From Bradyrhizobium sp. WSM471 (GTDB taxonomy: Bacteria; Pseudomonadota; Alphaproteobacteria; Rhizobiales; Xanthobacteraceae): DNA of 64,000 nt. Both the position numbers and the translations under genes were made by a program. The stretch's first letter is position 1. Every line of letters starts with the position of its first letter. Of this stretch, positions 16,986-26,234 are shown in pieces. The stretch is taken from assembly GCF_000244915.1 (NCBI RefSeq), contig NZ_CM001442.1, positions 3,906,001-3,970,000 on the forward strand, given 5' to 3'. Below the pieces are notes generated by a model that did no database searches, was not told the origin of the DNA, and was given only the letters and a program-made list of their open reading frames with translations.

Positions 16986-18418
16986 GCCGGGGCTCGCTGC
17001 GGCTGCGACTGATCGCTGGCGGATTCGTAGCTATCCTGATCGCGCTGACGATTGCCGGCGCCGGGCTGACACTGTTGTTCGAGCGCCACGTCACGCGCAC
17101 CATCGGCGACGACCTCGACGTCTATCTCAAGCAACTCCTCGCAGGTATCGACGTCGATGCGCAGGGCAAGCTGATGGTGGGCCGCCCGCCGGCCGACCCG
17201 CGGTTTGCAGACCCGCTTTCGGGTTTGTACTGGCAGGTATCAGACGACGACGGCCAGGTGCTGCGTTCACGTTCGCTGTGGGACACGGCGCTGGACTTGC
17301 CGCAGGATGAGCCGTCGCCTGGCGAATTGCACCGTCACGTCATCCTTGGCCCCGCGAACGCGCGGCTCCTGGTCAGTGAACGCCGCGTGCTGCTTACCGT
17401 GAGCGACCGCCGTGCGCCGGTGCGCGTCGCGGTGGCCGGCGATCTCGCCCGCGCGTCGGCCGCCGCCGCGCAATTCGCCAGGGATCTGGTGCTGGCGCTC
17501 GGCCTGCTGAGCCTGGTGCTGGCGGTGGCCACCTCGATCCAAGTCGGACTAGGCTTACGCCCGCTCGACGCGCTTCGCCGCGGTGTCGCGGACGTCCGCT
17601 CCGGCCAGCGCAAGCATCTCCCCGTCGACGTCCCTGCCGAAGTGAAGCCTCTGGTGGAAGAGGTCAACAGCCTGATCGATGCCCAGGAGCGCGAGATCGA
17701 GCGTTCGCGCAGCCGCGCCGCTGACCTGGCGCACGGATTGAAGACGCCGCTTGCCGCACTCGCGGCCGATGTCGCGCTTTTGCGTCGGCGAGGTGAGCAG
17801 GACGTCGCCCAGGCAATCGAATCCGTCGGCGACGCGATGAGCCGTCACGTCGACCGCGAGCTGGCGCGTGCCCGGGCGCGGGGGACGGCACGACAGCGCG
17901 GCCATGTTTCCACGCCACTCAGACCGCTTGTCGAGTCCCTGATGCTGACGCTGGCGCGCACGCCCACTGCGCAGCGGCTTGAATTCAGGACCTGCATAAC
18001 GGGCGAGCCGAGCGTGCCGCTCGATCGCACTGATCTGGCCGAGGTGCTGGGCAATCTCCTGGAGAATGCCGCCCGTCACGCCAAGAGCCAAGTGCGCATC
18101 GGCGCGGATGCCACCGCGAATCCGGCGATCACGGTCGAGGACGACGGCCCGGGCATCGCGTCCGCCGAACGCGGCCGCGTGCTCGAACGCGGTGCAAGGC
18201 TGGACGAGCGCGGCGAGGGTACCGGCCTTGGCCTCGCCATCGTTCAGGACGTGCTCAGTGCCTATCGTTGGCAGCTTGTTCTCACCGACTCCGAGCTCGG
18301 CGGACTGAAAGCCATCGTCACGCCGGAGGGCAGCCGCGATCGAATGGCTGCTCCTGGTCAAAAACCCGGATCGCCCGCACAGGAGGGGCGCTGTGGCTGG
18401 GAACAGCCGCTCCGATAG
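16982..18418 (+). CDS. Sensor histidine kinase (EnvZ/PhoQ-type)
   Basis: A 478-residue membrane kinase with membrane helices at about residues 10-32 and 169-191 flanking a periplasmic sensing domain of about 135 residues. A HAMP-like linker follows, then a dimerisation box with His251 in AADLAHGLKTPLAAL and the catalytic domain with N box LGNLLENAARHA, G1 DDGPGI and G2 GEGTGLGLAI. It should phosphorylate the regulator encoded just upstream. It starts at GTG 16982, overlapping the regulator stop by four bases. The C-terminal 30 residues after the ATPase domain are low-complexity and not part of the family core. The signal is unknown; the PepSY and cytochrome context hints at redox, metal or cationic stress. 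Confidence 0.93.
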   Translation: MSRGSLRLRLIAGGFVAILIALTIAGAGLTLLFERHVTRTIGDDLDVYLKQLLAGIDVDAQGKLMVGRPPADPRFADPLSGLYWQVSDDDGQVLRSRSLWDTALDLPQDEPSPGELHRHVILGPANARLLVSERRVLLTVSDRRAPVRVAVAGDLARASAAAAQFARDLVLALGLLSLVLAVATSIQVGLGLRPLDALRRGVADVRSGQRKHLPVDVPAEVKPLVEEVNSLIDAQEREIERSRSRAADLAHGLKTPLAALAADVALLRRRGEQDVAQAIESVGDAMSRHVDRELARARARGTARQRGHVSTPLRPLVESLMLTLARTPTAQRLEFRTCITGEPSVPLDRTDLAEVLGNLLENAARHAKSQVRIGADATANPAITVEDDGPGIASAERGRVLERGARLDERGEGTGLGLAIVQDVLSAYRWQLVLTDSELGGLKAIVTPEGSRDRMAAPGQKPGSPAQEGRCGWEQPLR

Positions 18419-18503
18419 AATGTTCCGCTTCGTGGCTTTACCAGCCTGTTCATTGAGCGCCCGTTGGCAAAGGCAGCGTTGCCTTGCGCGCCGCTTCTGT
18501 TTG

Positions 18504-20006
18504 TCACCGCCGCACGATCGAGCCGGCGCGGTTGATCAGGCGGGCGAGTGCGCGGAAGCGGCTGCCGACGCGATCCGCGACGAGATCGCCGAGGCGGTGC
18601 TCGAACACCAGCAACAGCTTGCGGCCCACGCTGCGGAAGTGCGTCGCGGGCAAGACGCCCGGACGAGCCGCCGAGATCAGATGCGCGACGCGGAAGGCCG
18701 CGCCCAGCAGGCGGGCGCGTTCGAGCTGCGCCGGCGTCAGCAGCTCCTGCATGGCGACCGGCGGCTGGTTCTCCTCGCTGAGCCCCGCATAGCGATAGAA
18801 CACGGACAGGCCGACGAAGGCGCGCTCGGTGTGGGTGATCGCGCCGAAATTGCCGTTGACGACGAGGCTCAGCGTCTGCTCGCCGCGATGGTCGGGATGC
18901 ACGCGCCAGCCGATGTCGGACAGCAGGCACGCGGCATGGCGAAGGCGGCGGTCCTCCTCGGTCTCGCGCAGCTTCACCACGCGCGCGAGGCGGTCGGTCC
19001 AGGCGATCAGCTCGCGCGCGTGCCTTGCCGAACGCGACAGCAGCTGGTTTAGCTCCTCGGCCGCGCAGATCAGTCCGTCCTTGTTGCGTTCGGAGTCCGG
19101 CAGCTTCTCGTGCAACAGGCCCTCGCGCACGCCGAAGGTCGAGAACACGATGGTCTTCGGCTTCGCCACCCGGATGATGTGCTCGAGCACCAGCGCCGCA
19201 TAGGTGAGGAGCGGACGCCGGGCATCGGCGACGATCTCGATGTCGGCGAGCATGCCGGCGGCCGCAAGCCGGCGGAGACGACGTGAGAAATCGAGTGCCT
19301 CGGCAGCCGAAATCGAATAGCCGTGCATCACCTGGAGCGGATAGCCGCTCTGGATGATGTGGATGCGCGCAAGCGCGCGCCAGGTGCCGCCGACAGCGTA
19401 GAAGCTGCGGCCGCTCCCTGCCTTGAGCTGCGGCACCCCGTCGAGCGCTTCGCGCACAATGCGGTCGGCGCGTTTCAGGGATTTATGCGCGAGGTCCTGC
19501 AGCGCGAGCCCGCCGAGCGGCAGCGTCACGCCGCTACGCACAGTGTTTTTGCGCACGTCGATCAGTTCGAGCGAGCCGCCGCCGAGGTCACCGACGATGC
19601 CGTCGGGATGATGGATGCCGGAGATCACGCCAAGCGCCGACAGCCGCGCCTCGCGCGGGCCCGACAGGATCTCGATCTTCACCGCGCAGATGCGCTCGGC
19701 TTTGGCGATGAAGTCGGGGCCGTTGGAGGCGTCGCGGCAGGCCGCGGTCGCAATCGCAAACACCCGTCCGACCTGCATCACCCGGCACAACGCACGGAAG
19801 CGCTTGAGCGAGGTCAGCGCCTTGTCGACGGCGTCCGGCGCAAGCAGTCCCGTGCTCTGCACCTCGCGCCCGAGGCCGCACAGCGTCTTCTCGTTGAAGA
19901 TCGGAATCAGGCTCCGCGTCAGTCCCTCGTAGACGACGAGCCGGACCGAGTTGGAGCCGATGTCGATGACCGCGACGCTCGAGCCGCGCTTGCGCGGCCG
20001 CTTCAC
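18504..20006 (-). CDS. ppx: Exopolyphosphatase, Ppx/GppA family
   Basis: A 500-residue member of the sugar kinase/Hsp70/actin superfamily. The N-terminal ASKHA core has the phosphate-1 motif VAVIDIGSNSVRLVVY (residues 11-26), the acidic GDLGGGSLEL phosphate-2 motif and the AVGGTWRAL adenosine region. The C-terminal half is an HD-like helical domain (LRHAACLLSDIGWR, ITHTERAFVGL). It hydrolyses terminal phosphate from polyphosphate, and possibly pppGpp. It lies 15 bases downstream of ppk on the same strand, so polyphosphate synthesis and breakdown are co-transcribed. The start is GTG 20006. Confidence 0.93.
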   Translation of the reverse strand: MKRPRKRGSSVAVIDIGSNSVRLVVYEGLTRSLIPIFNEKTLCGLGREVQSTGLLAPDAVDKALTSLKRFRALCRVMQVGRVFAIATAACRDASNGPDFIAKAERICAVKIEILSGPREARLSALGVISGIHHPDGIVGDLGGGSLELIDVRKNTVRSGVTLPLGGLALQDLAHKSLKRADRIVREALDGVPQLKAGSGRSFYAVGGTWRALARIHIIQSGYPLQVMHGYSISAAEALDFSRRLRRLAAAGMLADIEIVADARRPLLTYAALVLEHIIRVAKPKTIVFSTFGVREGLLHEKLPDSERNKDGLICAAEELNQLLSRSARHARELIAWTDRLARVVKLRETEEDRRLRHAACLLSDIGWRVHPDHRGEQTLSLVVNGNFGAITHTERAFVGLSVFYRYAGLSEENQPPVAMQELLTPAQLERARLLGAAFRVAHLISAARPGVLPATHFRSVGRKLLLVFEHRLGDLVADRVGSRFRALARLINRAGSIVRR

Positions 20007-20021
20007 GTCGACGATCCCGGA

Positions 20022-22229
20022 TCAGGATTGATGACGTTCATTACGGCGCGTGAGGCGGCGCGGCGAGGATTCCTTGAGCGACTTACCACGGCCAGACAGA
20101 CTCGGATTTGTCATGAAGTAGTTGTGGACGTTGAAAGGCTCCTCGCCCTTCGCGGTCTTCATACGCGTTGAAGACCCGTCCGGCAACAATTGCCAGCTCT
20201 GTTCATTGTCCTTGAGATTCGCGACCATGATCTGTTCGAGAACCTGCTGATGCACCGTGGGATTTTGCAGCGGACACAGCACCTCGACGCGGCGGTCGAG
20301 GTTGCGCGGCATCATGTCGGCCGAGGAGATATACACAGCCGCTTTCGCGCTCGGCAGGCCCTGACCCATGCCGAAGCAGTAGATTCGGCCGTGCTCCAGG
20401 AAGCGTCCGATGATCGACTTGACGCGAATGTTCTCCGACAGCCCGGGAATGCCGGGCCGCAGGCAGCAGATACCGCGCACCACGAGTTCGACCTGCACGC
20501 CGGCCTGTGAGGCCTCGTAGAGCGCGTCGATGATGTCGGGGTCGACCAGCGCGTTCATCTTCATCCAGACCGCACCGGGCCGGCCGTGCCGCGCATGCGC
20601 GGTCTCGCCCTGGATGTGCTCGATGATGCGCTTGCGCAAGGTCAGCGGCGAGACCGCCATCTTTTCCAGATCGCTCGGCGCGGCATAGCCGGTGATGAAG
20701 TTGAACACGCGGGCAGCGTCGCGGCCGATGGTCGGGTCCGAGGTGAAGTAGGAGAGGTCGGTGTAGATGCGCGCTGTCACCGGATGATAATTGCCGGTGC
20801 CGGTGTGGACGTAGGTCGTGAGGCTGCCGCCTTCACGGCGCACCACCATCGACAATTTCGCGTGGGTCTTCAGTTCAAGGAAGCCATAGACGACCTGCAC
20901 GCCGGCGCGCTCGAGGTCGCGCGCCCAGCGAATGTTGGCCTCTTCGTCGAAGCGCGCCTTCAGCTCGATCAGCGCGGTGACGGATTTGCCGGCTTCGGCG
21001 GCTTCCACGAGCGCGCGCACGATCGGCGAGTTGCTCGAGGTGCGGTAGAGCGTCTGCTTGATGGCGACGACGTCGGGGTCGCGCGTCGCCTGCTGGAGAA
21101 ACTGCACCACGACGTCGAAGGATTCGTAGGGGTGATGAACGACGAGATCCTTCTGCCGGATCGCAGCGAAGATGTCGCCGCCTTGCTCGCGCACGCGCTC
21201 GGGATGGCGGGGCACGTAAGGGGTGAATTCAAGGTCGGGCCGGTCGAGGCGGGTGAGCTGCGAGAGCTCGTTCATGGCGAGCACGCCATCGACCAGGAAC
21301 ACCTCGTCGTCGGCGGTCGATAGCGCGTGCTGCACGAAGCTGCGCAGCTGCTCCGGCATCTTGGCATCGATCTCGAGCCGGATCACCGAGCCGCGGCGGC
21401 GGCGCTTCAGCGCGGTCTCGAACAAGCGGACGAGATCCTCGGCCTCTTCCTCGATTTCGAGTTCGGAGTCGCGGATGACACGGAAGGCGCCCTGGCCATG
21501 CAGATTGTAGCCGGGGAACAGGCGGTTGATGAACAGCGCGGTGGCCTGCTCCAGCGAGATCAGCCGGACCACCTTGCCGTCAGCCGGCAGGCGGATGAAG
21601 CGGTCGATCTTGCCGGGCATGCGGATCAGCGCGTTCATCTGCTTGCCGTCGGCGGCGCGCGTGAGCTGGAGCGCGATGGTGAAGCCGAGGCTCGGAATGA
21701 ACGGGAAGGGGTGGGCCGGGTCGATCGCGAGCGGCGTCAGCAGCGGGAACACGTTGCTGAGGAAGTAGTCCTCGACCCAGGTTCGTTCCGCCTTGGTGAC
21801 CTCCTTGCCCTCGACCAGCACAATGCCCTCGTCGGCGAGCGTGCCGCGCAGGTCGCGCCAGATCGCCTGCTGGTCGGAGGCAAGCTGCGAGACGGTCCGG
21901 TTGATGAGCGCGAGCTGCTCGGATGGTGTCAGACCGTCGGGGCTGCGCTCGGCAATGCCCTCGCGCACCTGGGCTTTGATGCCTGCGACGCGGACCATGA
22001 AGAACTCGTCGAGGTTATTCGCTGAAATCGACAGGAATCGTACCCGCTCCAGCATGGGGTGGCTGGGATTGACCGATTCCTCCAGGACGCGGCGGTTGAA
22101 GTGCAGCCAGGAGAGCTCGCGATTGATGAACCGCTCGGGGTTCGACGCGATCGCCGGCGGGCCTTCGGCTTCCGGGGCTTTCTCTTTAACTTCAACAGCT
22201 TGCGCAGAGTCCATCAGAAGTCGATCCAT
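20022..22229 (-). CDS. ppk: Polyphosphate kinase 1
   Basis: A 735-residue enzyme that polymerises the ATP gamma-phosphate into polyphosphate. It shows the PPK1 domains in order: an N-terminal domain ([19 protein letters not shown]), a head domain, and two phospholipase-D-like C-terminal domains with the autophosphorylated His in [13 protein letters not shown] and the second conserved His in [26 protein letters not shown] near the C-terminus is also a family signature. The start could be ATG 22229 or 22214. It heads the ppk-ppx operon. The N-terminal 30 residues (Glu, Lys, Pro, Ala) are a variable extension. Confidence 0.96.
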   Translation of the reverse strand: MDRLLMDSAQAVEVKEKAPEAEGPPAIASNPERFINRELSWLHFNRRVLEESVNPSHPMLERVRFLSISANNLDEFFMVRVAGIKAQVREGIAERSPDGLTPSEQLALINRTVSQLASDQQAIWRDLRGTLADEGIVLVEGKEVTKAERTWVEDYFLSNVFPLLTPLAIDPAHPFPFIPSLGFTIALQLTRAADGKQMNALIRMPGKIDRFIRLPADGKVVRLISLEQATALFINRLFPGYNLHGQGAFRVIRDSELEIEEEAEDLVRLFETALKRRRRGSVIRLEIDAKMPEQLRSFVQHALSTADDEVFLVDGVLAMNELSQLTRLDRPDLEFTPYVPRHPERVREQGGDIFAAIRQKDLVVHHPYESFDVVVQFLQQATRDPDVVAIKQTLYRTSSNSPIVRALVEAAEAGKSVTALIELKARFDEEANIRWARDLERAGVQVVYGFLELKTHAKLSMVVRREGGSLTTYVHTGTGNYHPVTARIYTDLSYFTSDPTIGRDAARVFNFITGYAAPSDLEKMAVSPLTLRKRIIEHIQGETAHARHGRPGAVWMKMNALVDPDIIDALYEASQAGVQVELVVRGICCLRPGIPGLSENIRVKSIIGRFLEHGRIYCFGMGQGLPSAKAAVYISSADMMPRNLDRRVEVLCPLQNPTVHQQVLEQIMVANLKDNEQSWQLLPDGSSTRMKTAKGEEPFNVHNYFMTNPSLSGRGKSLKESSPRRLTRRNERHQS

Positions 22230-22342
22230 CCAGTTCGCCCCAATTTGCGACTTAGCCGCAAAACCCGCGGGAGCATGTGTTAGAGCGATGACGTTTCGAT
22301 GACATTGATGTTCCGCCGCCCGGCCGCGTCAAGCCGCCTTAG

Positions 22343-23020
22343 TCAGACATCCCGGAGCAGCTCGGCCGCCAGGGCCCGGGTGACGGGGCGGCCGAGGCGC
22401 AGGGCCTCGCTGTCCAGCAGGTCCACAGCCCGTCGTGCGGCGGCCGAGGACCGCTCCAGGCGAGTGGCGAGGTAGCTGACCACGCTCTCGTCCACCGCGA
22501 GCTGGCGGTCGGCGCAGAACTTGACGATCAGGCCGCGGAAGAGCTGGTCGTCAGGCGGCAGCAGCGAGACAACGGGGACGGCGCGGAGCCGCGAGCGCAG
22601 GTCGGCGAGTTCGATCTCGAGAGAAGCGGGCGCCTCGCGTCCGGTGAAGAGGACGTAGGCGCCGTCCTCGCGGGCCAGATTCATCAGATGGAACAGGGCG
22701 CGCTCGTCGAATTCCCCGGCCTTGGGATCCTCGACCACCAGCGCGCCGGTGACGAGCGCAGCCGGGACGGCTTCGGCGGTCAGCCCATTGGCCGTGGTCG
22801 AGCGGGCGCCTGAAGCCTCTGCCCAGATCGCGGCGAGATGGCTCTTGCCGCTTCCTTCCGGGCCGGCCAGCCACATGATCCGGTTCGGCCATTCCGGCCA
22901 GGCGTCGATGAGGGCAAGACCGGCGGCGTTGACGGGGCCTTCGAGGAAATTGTCCCGGCTCAGGCTCTCCGCATGCGGAAGCGAAAACGCCAATTGTCGG
23001 GGATGAACGCGGCCTGGCAC
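22343..23020 (-). CDS. hdaA: DnaA-related AAA+ protein, HdaA-like
   Basis: A 225-residue protein matching the size of HdaA, the alphaproteobacterial DnaA homologue that drives regulatory inactivation of DnaA with the sliding clamp. The N-terminus carries a clamp-binding-like QLAFSLPH (residues 9-16). A P-loop GPEGSGKSH follows at about 53-61, then a Walker B equivalent ALVVEDP, a sensor 1 region and an Arg-rich lid (LRSRLRAVPVVSLLPPDDQ). The DNA-binding domain IV of DnaA is absent. It begins with GTG 23020. Gene order ppx-ppk-hdaA is typical of Rhizobiales. Confidence 0.87.
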   Translation of the reverse strand: MPGRVHPRQLAFSLPHAESLSRDNFLEGPVNAAGLALIDAWPEWPNRIMWLAGPEGSGKSHLAAIWAEASGARSTTANGLTAEAVPAALVTGALVVEDPKAGEFDERALFHLMNLAREDGAYVLFTGREAPASLEIELADLRSRLRAVPVVSLLPPDDQLFRGLIVKFCADRQLAVDESVVSYLATRLERSSAAARRAVDLLDSEALRLGRPVTRALAAELLRDV

Positions 23021-23113
23021 GCTTGCTTTGCTCCGTGCCGGCGTGCCGGCTTCGTTTGACGAGATGCGACTTAATCGAGCGGGAGTTGGCCTTTTACGGG
23101 GCCTCTTCCCAAC

Positions 23114-23656
23114 TCACTTGGCCTCGATCGTGCTCATGTGCCGCAACCATTCGACAAGATAGAGCGACACGGAGGAGAGCGTGAAGACCGTGACGAGGCC
23201 CATCAGGATTATATCATACGGACCGGGTTTGAAGCCGAAGGCGAGGGCGGCCAGCACCAGCGCCGCGAACGCCACCTGGGCCACGGTGTTGAGCTTGGAT
23301 ACCTTCGAGGGCTTCATCTCCACAGGCCGATCGAACAGCCACGATATGATCACGGCAGCGACGATCATGATGTCGCGCGAGACCACCAGGATGACGATCC
23401 AGCGCGGAATCGCGCCCCAGATGCCCAGCGCCATGTAGATCGAGACCAGCAGCGCCTTGTCGGCGAGCGGGTCGAGCAAGGCGCCGAGCTCGCTCGTCAT
23501 GTTGAAGCGCTTGGCAAGGAAGCCGTCGACCGCGTCGCTGATACCGGCGATCAGGAAGACGGCGAACGCCACCTCCATTTGGCTCGACACGATGGCCCAG
23601 ACGATGATCGGGACCAGCATGATGCGGCCCAAAGTAATGATGTTCGGTATACTCAC
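23114..23656 (-). CDS. CDP-alcohol phosphatidyltransferase, PgsA-like
   Basis: An approximately 180-residue membrane enzyme of phospholipid synthesis. The family signature D(x2)DG(x2)A(x8)G(x3)D(x3)D is present as SDAVDGFLAKRFNMTSELG then ALLDPLADK, which binds CDP-diacylglycerol and Mg2+. About five hydrophobic helices follow. It opens with SIPNIITLGRIMLVP, typical of phosphatidylglycerophosphate synthases. I chose GTG 23656, eight bases after GGGAAG; an ATG at 23758 would add 34 Arg-rich residues and run close to purM. The acceptor alcohol is most likely glycerol-3-phosphate but is not certain. Confidence 0.87.
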   Translation of the reverse strand: MSIPNIITLGRIMLVPIIVWAIVSSQMEVAFAVFLIAGISDAVDGFLAKRFNMTSELGALLDPLADKALLVSIYMALGIWGAIPRWIVILVVSRDIMIVAAVIISWLFDRPVEMKPSKVSKLNTVAQVAFAALVLAALAFGFKPGPYDIILMGLVTVFTLSSVSLYLVEWLRHMSTIEAK

Positions 23657-23811
23657 ACGGCGCTTCCCGGCACCCGGCCTGACCTCGAATTCGGCCCTTT
23701 GGAGGCTGAACCGGTTGATATCTCTACATAGTATACGGCGGCGCGCCATGCGAGCCATTGCGCGTCCCCGGAATTCGACGTAACCAGCCGGAAACCCACT
23801 GGAAATCGGGC

Positions 23812-24885
23812 ATGACCGACCGCAAAAACGGCCTCACTTACGCCGATTCAGGCGTCGATATCGATGCGGGCAACCGCTTGGTCGACCTGATCAAGCCGAT
23901 GGTGCGCGCCACCGCACGTCCCGGCGCCGACGCCGAAATCGGCGGATTCGGCGGCCTGTTCGATCTCAAGGCGGCCGGTTTCAAGGATCCCATCCTGGTG
24001 GCCGCGACCGATGGCGTCGGCACCAAGGTCAAGATCGCGATCGAGACCGGCCTGCATGGCGGGATCGGCATCGACCTCGTCGCCATGAGCGTCAACGACC
24101 TCGTGGTGCAGGGCGCCGAGCCGCTGTTCTTCCTCGACTATTTTGCCTGCGGCAAGCTCGATCCGGAGGCGACCGCGTCGATCGTGGCCGGTGTCGCCGA
24201 AGGCTGCCGCGAATCCGGCTGCGCCCTGATCGGTGGCGAGACGGCCGAGATGCCCGGCCTCTACAAGGACGGCGACTACGACCTCGGCGGCTTTGCCGTC
24301 GGCGCCGCGGAGCGGGGCACGCTCTTGCCGCGCAAGGACATTGCTGCCGGCGATGCCGTGATCGGGCTCGCCTCGTCGGGTGTGCACTCCAACGGTTTCT
24401 CGCTGGTGCGCAAGATCGTGGAACAATCCGGCCTCGGCTTCGGGGCGCAGGCGCCGTTTGCGCCCGTCATGACGCTCGGCGGCGCGTTGCTGACGCCGAC
24501 GCGTCTCTACGTCAAATCCTGCCTGCGCGCGATCCGCGAGACCGGCGCGGTGAAGGGGCTTGCCCACATCACCGGAGGCGGCTTCACCGACAACATTCCG
24601 CGCGTGCTGCCGAAGCATCTCGGCGTCGGTATCGATCTGGCGCGCCTGCCAGTGCTGCCGGTATTCAAATGGCTGGCCGCGCAGGCGGGCATCGCCGAGC
24701 TCGAAATGCTGCGGACCTTCAATTGCGGGATCGGCATGATCGCGATCGTCGAGCCGGACAAGGTCGAAGAGGTCGTCGAGGTCTTCGCCGCTGCCGGCGA
24801 GACCGTGGCACAGCTCGGCACCGTGATCCCGGCCGAGGGCGAGCACCGCGTCGTCTATAACGGCCATCTCGATATGGCGCTGTAG
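23812..24885 (+). CDS. purM: Phosphoribosylformylglycinamidine cyclo-ligase (AIR synthetase)
   Basis: A 357-residue enzyme of de novo purine synthesis that closes the imidazole ring using ATP. It begins [19 protein letters not shown] and contains the PurM signatures [29 protein letters not shown], the GGETAEMPG loop and [15 protein letters not shown]. Length is normal. ATG 23812 was chosen over the longer frame from 23758 because homology begins there. purN follows at once on the same strand, so the two purine genes form an operon. Confidence 0.97.
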   Translation: MTDRKNGLTYADSGVDIDAGNRLVDLIKPMVRATARPGADAEIGGFGGLFDLKAAGFKDPILVAATDGVGTKVKIAIETGLHGGIGIDLVAMSVNDLVVQGAEPLFFLDYFACGKLDPEATASIVAGVAEGCRESGCALIGGETAEMPGLYKDGDYDLGGFAVGAAERGTLLPRKDIAAGDAVIGLASSGVHSNGFSLVRKIVEQSGLGFGAQAPFAPVMTLGGALLTPTRLYVKSCLRAIRETGAVKGLAHITGGGFTDNIPRVLPKHLGVGIDLARLPVLPVFKWLAAQAGIAELEMLRTFNCGIGMIAIVEPDKVEEVVEVFAAAGETVAQLGTVIPAEGEHRVVYNGHLDMAL

Positions 24886-24899
24886 TGACCGGCGCTGTG

Positions 24900-25553
24900 A
24901 TGAAACGCCGCGTCGCCATCCTGATTTCCGGCCGTGGCTCCAACATGGCTGCGCTGATCAAGGGCGCGGCCGCGCCGGATTTTCCGGCGGAGATTTCGCT
25001 CGTCATCTCGAACAAGGCCGATGCGCTTGGGCTGGAAAGGGCCAAAGCGAGTGGCGTGAAGACGCTGGTGATCGAAAGCAAGCCGTTCGGCAAGGACCGC
25101 GCCGGCTTCGAGAAGGTGCTGCAAGCAGCGCTCGATCGGCACGGCATCGAGCTGATTTGCCTCGGCGGCTTCATGCGCCTGTTCACGGCCGAATTCACCA
25201 AGGCCTGGTACGGGCGGATGCTCAACATCCATCCCTCGCTGCTGCCGTCCTTCCCCGGTCTCGACCCGCACGGCCAGGCTTTGCGCGCCGGCGTCAAGCT
25301 GTCCGGCGCGACGGTGCACTTCGTGATCCCCGAGACCGATGCCGGCCCTATCGTGATGCAGGGCGCGGTTCCCGTCAGCGACCACGACACGGCGGACACG
25401 CTGTCGGAGCGTATCCTCGAAGTCGAGCACCGCATCTATCCCGCAGCACTGAGCCTGCTCGCGACCGGCAAGGTCCGGATCAAGGGCGATGTGTGCAAAA
25501 CCGCGGGCAGCGAGCCGTCGGAGAATTTTCTGGTTGCGCCGTTGGTGCGGTGA
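24900..25553 (+). CDS. purN: Phosphoribosylglycinamide formyltransferase 1
   Basis: A 217-residue enzyme that transfers the formyl group from 10-formyltetrahydrofolate to GAR, step three of purine synthesis. Motifs seen are the phosphate loop RVAILISGRGSNM at the N-terminus and the active-site run MLNIHPSLLPSFPG then a conserved His and the Asp of VIPETDAGPI. I chose ATG 24900, 14 bases past the purM stop, because homologues start MKRRVAILISGRG. A GTG at 24885 that overlaps the purM stop is the alternative and would give 222 residues. Confidence 0.96.
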   Translation: MKRRVAILISGRGSNMAALIKGAAAPDFPAEISLVISNKADALGLERAKASGVKTLVIESKPFGKDRAGFEKVLQAALDRHGIELICLGGFMRLFTAEFTKAWYGRMLNIHPSLLPSFPGLDPHGQALRAGVKLSGATVHFVIPETDAGPIVMQGAVPVSDHDTADTLSERILEVEHRIYPAALSLLATGKVRIKGDVCKTAGSEPSENFLVAPLVR

Positions 25554-25585
25554 AGCGCCGTCGCACTCGGAATACTTCTCATCCC

Positions 25586-25613
25586 AAACAAAAACCCCCG
25601 GCATAGCCGGGGG
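25586..25613 (-). terminator. Rho-independent terminator of cspA
   Basis: An 8-base-pair stem (CCCCCGGC/GCCGGGGG) with a 3-base loop, followed on the minus strand by TTTTTGTTT. It lies 37 bases beyond the cspA stop codon. It also sits at the 3' end of purN but has no T-tract in that direction. Confidence 0.88.
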
Positions 25614-25649
25614 CAACGTCATGATCTCTTGCGCAGACCGCGAGAGAAA

Positions 25650-25856
25650 TCAGGAAACCTTGAGGTTCTCCGCGGATGCCTTGCCGCGGTTCTCCACGAG
25701 GTCGTATTCAACCACCTGATTTTCATTGAGGGTCGAGAGTCCGGCGCGCTCGACGGCGGAGATGTGGACGAAGACGTCCTTGTCACTGCCGTTCGGCTTG
25801 ATGAACCCATAGCCCTTGGTCGGGTTGAACCATTTGACGGTGCCCTTTTGCGGCAT
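25650..25856 (-). CDS. Cold-shock domain protein, CspA family
   Basis: A 68-residue single-domain nucleic acid chaperone. The RNA-binding motifs RNP1 (KGYGFI) and RNP2 (VFVHI) are intact, and the N-terminal MPQKGTVKWFNPTKG is canonical. It should melt RNA secondary structure in the cytosol. The 3' terminator is clear. The region upstream is long and gene-free, which would allow the extended leader that often regulates csp genes, but I did not identify a specific leader structure. AGGAG precedes the ATG. Confidence 0.96.
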   Translation of the reverse strand: MPQKGTVKWFNPTKGYGFIKPNGSDKDVFVHISAVERAGLSTLNENQVVEYDLVENRGKASAENLKVS

Positions 25857-26234
25857 CCTCAGTCTCCTCCGCTAGATACAAAAACGACGCGGCCGCTTTT
25901 CGCGTGCCACGCCACAAACGGGCTTCCGGTAGTCTGTTCGAGTCTTGAGTCTCAATGTCGCGAAACGCACAGTCGAGCGGCCAATTCCGATTGTGTCGGA
26001 TATTGCAACATGAAAATCGCCCGTTAGCAAGCCGCGCGCGAATTTCAAGAGCCCGACCGGAGTACCCGACCGCAATTTGCGACCTGTGGCCGCGGAACCA
26101 CAATCGGAAGCAATGCCTTTGCCTGGACGCGCCAGCCGGTTGACCCTCAGTAACAGTTCGGCACAAATCGCGGCACGCGTGCGCCGCTCCTGTTGCATTT
26201 TTGGGCGCCGCCCTTTGCTTCGGGATTTGTCGCC
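25857..26234. other. Gene-free stretch between cspA and the outer membrane protein gene
   Basis: About 378 bases hold the divergent promoters and probably the cspA leader. The short ORFs here lack protein-like composition. I see no repeat or RNA gene. Confidence 0.4.
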
